From contig NZ_JAFIMU010000007.1 of assembly GCF_017302985.1 (NCBI RefSeq), positions 310,001 to 374,000 on the forward strand: DNA of 64,000 nt, read 5' to 3'. Below the pieces are notes generated by a model. The model saw only the letters and a list, made by a program, of their open reading frames with translations, ran no database searches and was not told the DNA's origin. Made by a program: the position numbers and the translations under genes. Of the stretch, positions 54,001 through 63,000 are shown in pieces. This DNA is from Corallococcus macrosporus. GTDB lineage: Bacteria; Myxococcota; Myxococcia; Myxococcales; Myxococcaceae. How positions within the stretch are numbered: position 1 is the stretch's first letter; the number at the start of each line of letters is the position of its first letter.

Positions 54001-57000
54001 AGGTGGTGTGCGTGGACACGGAGCAGGCCACCTTCGACCGGTTGCCGCCGCACGCTCCGCCGCGCTCGGTGTGGCCGGACTCGCTCGCGTACATCATCTA
54101 CACGTCCGGCAGCACGGGGCGCCCCAAGGGCATCGCGGTGGCGCACCGCACGCTGTCGTGGGTGGTGGCGTGGACGCGTCAGCGCTCGCCCAAGGTGGAC
54201 GCCATCACGTTGCAGTTCGCGTCGCTCAACTTCGACATCTCGTACCAGGAGATGTTCACGTCCTGGTCCGTGGGCAGCTCCGTCGTGATTCCCACGTCGG
54301 AGACGCGGCAGGACATGCCCGCGCTGCTCGCGTTCATGGCCCGCCACGGCGTGGAGCGGCTGTTCCTACCGTTCATCGCGCTGCAGAGCATGGCGGATGC
54401 CGTAGCCCACGGCGCGCCCGTGCCGGAGCGGTTGGTGGAGGTCGTCACGGCCGGCGAGCAGTTGCAGGTGACGCCCGCGCTCGTGGCCCTCTTCGAGCGG
54501 CTGCCCCAGAGCATCCTGGAGAACCAGTACGGCCCTTCCGAGGCGCACGTCGTCAGCGCCTACCGCCTGCGCGGCCCGCCGCGCGCGTGGGAGCGGCTGC
54601 CCCCGGTGGGCATGCCCGTGCCCGCGACACGGCTCTACATCGTGGACCCCACCGGCCGCCCCTGCCCCATCGGCGTGCCCGGCGAGGTGATGGTCGGCGG
54701 CGGACAGGTGGCGCTCGGCTACCACGCGCGTCCGGAGCTCACCGCGGAGAAGTTCGTCCCGGATCACCTCTCCGGTGAGGCGGGCACGCGGCTGTACCGC
54801 ACGGGAGACCGCGCCCGCTGGCGCGCGGACGGCGCCATCGAGTTCTTCGGCCGGCTCGACGGTCAGGTGAAGGTGCGCGGCTTCCGCATCGAGCTGGGTG
54901 AAGTCGAAGCGGCCCTGCGCGACGCCCCGGGCGTGCGCGCGGCGGCGGCGATGGTGCGCGAGGACGTGCCCGGCGACAAGCGACTGGTGGGCTACGTGGT
55001 GCTCCAGCCGGACACGGCCTGGGAGCCGGAGGCGCTGCGCCGCAACCTCGCGAGCCGCCTGCCGGAGTACATGCTGCCCACCGCGCTGATGCGGCTGGAC
55101 GCGCTGCCGGTGATGCCCACGGGCAAGCTGGTGCGGCGCCTGTTGCCCGCGCCGGACGTGGACAGCCTGCGGGGCGTGGCGCCGCTCGTCACGCCGCGCA
55201 ACGCGCTGGAGGAACTGCTCGCGGACATCTTCGCGCAGGTGCTGGGCCTGGCCCACGTCGGCATCACCGACAGCTTCTTCGACCTGGGAGGCCACTCGCT
55301 GCTGGCCACGCAGGTGACGTCGCGCCTGCGCACGCAACTGGGCGTGGAGGTGCGGCTGCGCGAGGTGTTCGACGCGCCCACGGTGGAGTCGCTCGCCCGC
55401 CGCATCGAGGGCCGCGTGCCCGAGGCGGAGCGCAGGCCCCGTCCGCCCGCCATCACCGCGCGGCCCGGCGTCACGTCCGCGGAGCTGTCCTTCGCGCAGC
55501 AGCGGCTGTGGTTCCTGGACCAGTACCAGCCCGGCAGCGCGCTCTACAACATGCCCGCCGCGCTGAGCCTGGAGGGCACGCTGGACGTCGCCGCGCTCAC
55601 CGACGCCTTCACGGAATTGGTGCGCCGGCACCAGGTGCTGCGCACGACGTTCCAGGTCATCGACGGCACCGCCGCGCAGGTCTTCGCGCCCCCCGCACCC
55701 TGGACGCTGCCCGTCGAGTCGCTGGAGCACCTGCCGGCGGAGGAGCGCGATGAGGCCGCCGGCGAGCTCGCGAAGGACGAAGCGCGCGAGCCCTTCGACC
55801 TGTCGCGAGGACCGCTGCTGCGCACGCGCCTCTTGCGGCTGGCGGAGCAGGAACACCTGCTGCTCGTGACGATGCACCACATCATCTCCGACGGCTGGTC
55901 CATCGCCGTGCTCATCCACGAGATGGTCGCGCTGTACGAGGCGCGGCTCGCGGGCCGGGCCTCGCCGCTGCCGGAGCTGCCCATCCAGTACGCGGACTAC
56001 TCCGCCTGGCAGCGTGAGTGGCTGCGCGGCGAGGTGCTGGACGCCCAGGTCGACTACTGGCGCAAGCAGTTGGAGGACGCGCCACCCGCGCTGGAGCTGC
56101 CCACGGACCACCCGCGCACGGCGGACTCCCACAACCCGGGCACGTGGCTGGAGGTGGAGCTGTCCTCCGAGCGCGTGCAGGCCCTGAAGACGCTCTGCCA
56201 GAAGGAAGGCGCCACGCTGTTCATGGGCCTGCTCGCGGGGCTCCAGGCGCTCTTGTCCCGCTACTCGGGCCAGGACGACATCTGCGTGGGCGCGCCCGTC
56301 GCGGGCCGCACGCAGGCGGAGACGGAGGGCCTGGTGGGCTTCTTCGTCAACACGCTGGTGATGCGCACGCGGCTGGACGGCGACCCGTCGTTCCGTGAGC
56401 TGCTGGGCCGCGTGAAGGACGTCACGCTGGGCGCGTTCGCGCACCAGGACGTGCCGTTCGAGAAGCTGGTGGAGGTGCTCCAGCCGCCGCGCATGCCGGA
56501 GCGCACGCCGTTCTTCCAGGTGGCGCTGGTGATGCTGAACACGCCCTCGGCGGAGCTCACCGTGCCCGGCATCCAGATGAAGCTGCTGGAGCTGGACAGC
56601 GGCACCGCGAAGTTCGACTTCACCTTCACGCTCAGCGAGTCGCCCCAGGGCATCCGCGGCGCGCTGGAGTACCGCACCGACCTGTACGAAGCGGCCACGG
56701 CCGAGCGGCTGGTGGGCCACCTGCAAGCGCTGCTCGACGGCGCGGTGGCCCGTCCCGACGCGCGCCTGTCCACGCTGTCGCTGCTGTCCCAGGCGGAGCG
56801 GCGGCAGGTGCTGGTGGACTGGAACACCCGTCCGGGCATCTCCGTGGACGCGACGGTCCACGGCCGAGTGGAGGCCCAGGCCGCGCGCACGCCGGATGCC
56901 GTGGCGGTGGTGTTCGAAGGGCAGCGGCTCACGTACGCGCAGTTGGAGCGCCGGGCCAACCAGGTCGCCCACCGGCTGCTGGCGCTGGGCGTGCGCACCG

Positions 57001-60000
57001 GAGACCACGTGGGGCTGTGCGTGGAGCGCTCGCTGGAGATGGCGGTGGGCGTGCTCGCCATCCTCAAGACGGGCGCGGCCTACGTGCCGCTGGACCCCAC
57101 CTACCCCGCGGAGCGGCTGGCGCTGATGCGCGAGGACGCGGGCATCCGCGCGGTGCTGACGCAGGCGCACCTGGACACGCAGGCGCCCGGTGTCGCGGCG
57201 GTGCGGCTGGACACGGAGTCCTCGCTGCTCGCGAGCCTGCCGGAGTCGTCCCCGGCCGTGGCCGTGCCGATGGAGTCGCCCTGCTACCTCATCTACACGT
57301 CGGGCAGCACCGGCAAGCCCAAGGGTGTGGCGATGTCGCACGGCGCGCTGGCGCACCTGCTGGAGTGGCAGTGCCAGCGCGCGGTGAAGCCGGACGCGAC
57401 GACGTTGCAGTTCGCGGCGCTGAGCTTCGACGTGTCGTTCCAGGAGATGCTGTCCACCTGGAGCGCGGGCGGCACGCTGGTGGTGCCCACGGCGGCGGTG
57501 CGCCGGGACATGCCCGCGCTCCTGCGCCTCATGGCGGACGCGGGCGTGGAGCGGCTGTTCCTGCCCTTCGTCGCGCTCCAGTCGCTCGCGGACGCCGTCG
57601 AGCACGGCGCCCCGCTGCCGGAGCGCCTGCGCGAGGTCATCACCGCGGGTGAGCAGTTGCAGGTGACGCCCACGCTGGTGTCCTTCTTCGAGCGGCTGCC
57701 GGGCTGCGTGCTGGAGAACCAGTACGGCCCCACGGAGAGCCACGCCGTCAGCGCGCTGCGGCTGCAAGGCGCTCCGTCGTCGTGGGAGCGGCTGCCGTCC
57801 ATCGGCGCGCCGCTGCCGGACACGCAGCTCTACGTCGTGGACGCGAGCGGCCAGCCCTGCCCCGTGGGCGTGCAGGGCGAGCTGCTCATCGGCGGCCTGC
57901 AGGTGACGCCCGGCTACCACGGGCGTCCGGAGCTGACGGCGGAGAAGCTGGTGCCCGACGCGTTCTCCTCCGTGCCCGGCGCGCGGCTGTACCGCACGGG
58001 CGACCGCGCGCGCTGGCGTGCGGACGGGACGCTCGACTTCCTGGGCCGCGTCGACCATCAGGCCAAGGTGCGCGGCTTCCGCGTGGAGCCGGGAGAGGTG
58101 GAGGCCGTCCTGCGAAGCCTGCCCGGCGTGCGCGACGCGGCGGCCGTGGTGCGCGAGGACGTGGCCGGGGACAAGCGTCTCGTGGGCTACGTCGTCCTCC
58201 CGCCCGACGCGACGTGGGAGCCCGATGCCCTGCGCCGGCAGCTCGCGAGCCGCCTGCCGGAGTACCTGGTGCCCTCCGCGCTGCTGCGACTGGAGGCCCT
58301 GCCGCTCACGCCCAGCGGCAAGCTCGCCCGCCGGATGCTGCCCGCGCCGGACGCGGACAGCCTGCGCGGGGAGGCGCCCTTCATCGCGCCGCGCACGCCG
58401 CTGGAGCAGACGCTGGCGGATGTGTTCGCGCAGGTGCTGGGCGTGCCCCGGCTGAGCGTGACGGATCACTTCTTCAGCCTGGGCGGCCACTCGCTGCTGG
58501 CCACGCAGGTGACGTCGCGCCTGCGCACCGCCCTGCGGCTGGAGGTGCCTCTGCGCGAGCTGTTCGAGTTCCCCACCGTGGAGGGCCTGGCCCAGCGGCT
58601 CCAGGGACGGCTGTCCGCCGGGACGCGCAAGGGGCCGGCGTCCACCATCGCGCCGCGCGCCATCGAAGCGCCGGTGTCCTTCGCGCAGCAGCGGCTGTGG
58701 TTCCTGGACCAGCTCCAGCCGGGCCTGCCCGTCTACAACATGCCCGCCGCGCTGCGCGTGGAAGGGGCGCTGAACGCCGAAGCGCTCCAGCGCGCCTTCA
58801 CGGAGCTGGTGCGCCGGCATCAATCGCTGCGCACCACCTTCCGCGCGCGTGACGGCCGGCCCGTGCAGATCATCGGCCCCGCCGCGGTGTTCCCGCTGAC
58901 GGTGGACGACCTGCGCGGACTGTCGCCGGAAGCGCGCGAAGAGGAGGCGCGGAAGCGCGCTCGCGACGAGGCCCGCACGCCGTTCGACCTGTCGCGCGGA
59001 CCGCTGCTGCGCGCCGGGCTGCTGCGGCTCGCGGAGAAGGAGCACCTGCTGCTCGTGACGATGCACCACATCGTCTCCGACGGCTGGTCCATGGCCGTGC
59101 TGATCCGCGAGCTGGGCGCGCTCTACGAAGCCTTCTCCGCCGGGCGGCCCTCGCCCCTGCCGGACCTGCCGCTCCAGTACGCGGACTTCGCCACGTGGCA
59201 GCGCGACGGGCTCCAGGGGGAGCCTCTGGAGGAGCTGCTCACGTACTGGCGCAAGCAGTTGGAAGACGCCCCGCCGACGTCGGAGCTCCCCACGGACCGG
59301 CCGAGGACCGCGGACGCGGGTCAGCCCGGCGCGCTCCGGCGGGTGTCGCTGCCGCTGAAGCTGACGAAGGACCTCGCGGCGCTGTGCCAGCGGGAAGGCG
59401 CCACGCTGTTCATGGGCCTGCTCGCGGGGCTCCAGGCGGTGCTCGCGCGGCACACCGGCCAGGACGACGTCAGCGTGGGCGCCCCCATCGCGGGCCGCAC
59501 GCAGGCGGAGACCGAGGGCATCATCGGCTTCTTCATCAACACGCTCGTGATGCGCACGCGGATGGACGGGGACCCGACCTTCCGTGAGCTGCTGGGCCGC
59601 GTGAAGGACGTCACGCTGGGCGCCTACGCGCACCAGGAGCTGCCCTTCGAGAAGCTGGTGGAGGCGCTGCAGCCGCCCCGGCGTCCGGGCCTGGCGCCGT
59701 TCTTCCAGGTGGCGCTCACGCTCCAGAACACGCCGGCCGTGGCGCTGGAGCTGCCCGGCGTCACGTTCAAGCCGCTGGACACGGTCCTCGGCACGTCCCG
59801 CTTCGACGTGTCGCTCACGTTCTCCGAAGGGCCCGCTGGCCTGACGGGGCTCCTGGAGTACCGCACCGACCTCTACGACGAGGCGACCGTCACGCGGATG
59901 ATGGAGCACCTGCGGCTCCTGCTGGAAGCCGCGGTGGCGCAGCCCGCGAGACGGCTGTCCACGCTGTCCCTGCTCTCCGACACCGAGCGGCACCGCGTGC

Positions 60001-63000
60001 TCGTGGAGTGGAACGCGACGGGCGTGCCGTATCCGCGCGACACGGCCGTGCACGCCCTGTTCGAAGCCCAGGCCGCGCGCACGCCGGATGCCGTCGCGGT
60101 GGAGTTCCAGGGCCGCACGCTCACGTACGCGCAACTGGACCGCCGGACCAACCAGCTCGCACGGCACCTGCGTGGGAGTGGCGTGAAGCCGGGAGCGCGC
60201 GTGGCGCTGTTCCTGGAGCGCTCCGTGGAGCAGGTCGTCGCCGTGCTGGGCATCCTCAAGGCGGGCGCGGCCTACGTTCCGCTCGACACCGAGTGGCCCC
60301 TGGAGCGGCTGTCCTTCCTGTTGGAAGACACCGGTGCGGCGCGGGTCCTCACCACGGAGGCGCTGGCGGAGCAACTGCCCGCCACGGCTCCCGCGATGTC
60401 GTGGATGGACGCGCAATCCGGGCTGCTCGACGCGGAAGCAGGGACTGCGCTCCCGCCGTCCCTGGGAGGCGATTCGCTCGCGTACGTCCTCTACACGTCC
60501 GGCACCACCGGCCGGCCCAAGGGCGTCTGCGTCCCGCACCGGGCCATCGTCCGGCTGGTGATGGGCACGACGTTCGTCCGGTTCGGACCGGACGAGGTCT
60601 TCCTGCAACTGGCCCCGCTGGCCTTCGACGCGTCCACCTTCGAGCTGTGGGGCTGCCTGCTGCACGGCGGACGGCTGGTGCTCGCGGATCCGAAGGCGGC
60701 CTCGATGGAGGAGCTGGGCCGCACGCTGGACGCGCACCACGTCACCACGCTGTGGCTCACGTCCGCGCTCTTCGAACAACTTGCCGCCGCGCAGCCGGAG
60801 GCCCTGGCCCGCGTGCGCCAGGTGCTCGCCGGGGGCGACGTCCTGAACCCGGAGCGCGTGCGCGAGCACGTGGCCCGGGCGGGTCTGCTGGTGAACGGCT
60901 ACGGCCCCACCGAGGGCACCACCTTCACCACCTGCCACGTGATGACCGACGTGAACCAGGTGGAAGCGCCGGTGTCCATCGGGCGGCCCATCGCGAACAC
61001 GCGCGTGTACGTGCTGGATGCGCTCCTGCGGCCCGTGCCGGTGGGCGTGCCCGGAGAGCTGTACCTGTCTGGAGACGGCGTGGCCTGGGGCTACCTCCAG
61101 CAGCCCGCGCTCACGGCGGAGCGGTTCCTGCCGGATCCGTTCGGCGAGGTGCCGGGAGCGCGGATGTACCGCTCCGGGGACCGGGTCCGCTGGAAGGCGG
61201 ACGGGACGCTGCACTTCCTGGGACGCCGCGACGCGCAGGTGAAGGTGCGCGGCTTCCGGGTGGAGCCCGGTGAAATCGAAGCCGTGCTCTTGAGCCATGC
61301 CCTGGTGCGCGAGGCGGTGGTCCAGGCGCGCGACGACATGCCGGGAGGCCGCGCGCTGGTGGCCTACATCGTGCCGCGCGCCATGCCGGCGGGCGGGGGC
61401 GCCCAGTTGGACGTCGCCGGCCTCAAGACGTGGCTGCGGGAGCGGCTGCCGGCGTACCTGATGCCCTCGGCCCTCGTGGTCATGGCGGCGCTGCCCCTCA
61501 CGCGCAACGGCAAGGTGGACCGCCGCGCCCTGCCCGCGCCCGCGACGTCGGGTGCACAGGAGGGCGTCGTCCAGCCGCGCACGGACACGGAGGTCCGGCT
61601 CGCGGCGCTGTGGAACGAGCTGCTGGGGACGCAGGGCACGGGCGCGCACGACGACTTCTTCGAGCGTGGCGGCCACTCGCTGCTGGCGACGCAGTTGCTG
61701 TCGCGCATCCGCGCCACGTTCGGGGTGGAGCTGCGGCTGCAGGACCTCTTCGAGGCCCGCACGCTGGAGGCGCAGGCGGCGCGGGTGGATGGCACCCTCG
61801 CGCGCTCGGTGCGGCTCCAGGCGCCGCCGCTGCGGCCGGTGCCGCGTGAAGGCAACCTGCCGCTGTCGTTCGCGCAGCAGCGGCTGTGGTTCCTGGACCA
61901 GCTCCAGCCGGGCCTGCCCGTCTACAACATGCCGGTCGCGCTGCGGCTGCACGGCGTGCTGGACATGGCGGCCCTGGAGCGCGCCTTCACGGAGCTGGTG
62001 CACAGGCACGAATCCCTGCGCACCACGTTCGCCTCGCACGGGGGCACGCCGGTCCAGGTCATCTCTCCGCGGGCGGCCTTCCCGCTGCCGGTGGAGGACC
62101 TGCGCGGGTACTCCGGACCGGAGCAGGAGGCACTGGCGCGGCGGCTGGCCGAGGAGGAGGCGCGTCAGCCCTTCGACCTCGCGAAGGGTCCGCTGCTGCG
62201 GGCGCGCGTGCTCCGGCTGTCGGAGCGGGAGAACGTGCTGCTGGTGACGATGCACCACATCGTCTCCGACGGCTGGTCCATCGCGGTGCTCATCCGCGAG
62301 TCGGTGGCGCGCTACGCCGCCACGGTCGCGGGCCAGCCGCTGACGCTGCCGCCGCTGCCCGTGCAGTACGCGGACTACGCGGTCTGGCAGCGCGAGTGGC
62401 TCCAGGGTGACGTGTTGCAGGCGCAGCTCGACTACTGGCGCAACCAGTTGGCGGGAGCGCCGGACGCGCTGGAGCTGCCCACGGACCGGCCGCGCGCGCC
62501 GGGCTCGCGTCAACCGGGCGCGAGCTTCCACCTGTCCCTGCCCCGGAAGCTGGCGCAGGACGTGACGGCGCTGTGCCAGAAGGAAGGCGCCACGCTGTTC
62601 ATGGGCCTGCTCGCGGGCTTCCAGGCCGTGCTCTCCCGCTGGGCGTCCCAGGACGACGTCAGCGTGGGCGCGCCCATCGCGGGCCGCACGCGTGAGGAGA
62701 CGGAAGGACTCATCGGCTTCTTCGTCAACACGCTGGTGCTGCGCACGCGGCTGGACGGCAACCCCACCTTCCGCGAGCTGCTGGGCCGGGTGAAGCGCGT
62801 CACGCTGGACGCGTATGACCACCAGGATGTGCCGTTCGAGAAGCTGGTGGAGGTGCTCCAGCCCAAGCGGCAGTCGGAGCACACGCCGTTCTTCCAGGTG
62901 GCGCTGGTGATGCTCAACACGCCGACGGCGGAGCTGTCGCTGCCGGGGCTGCGCATCGAGCCGCACGCGGTGGACGCGGGCACCGCCATGTTCGACCTTT

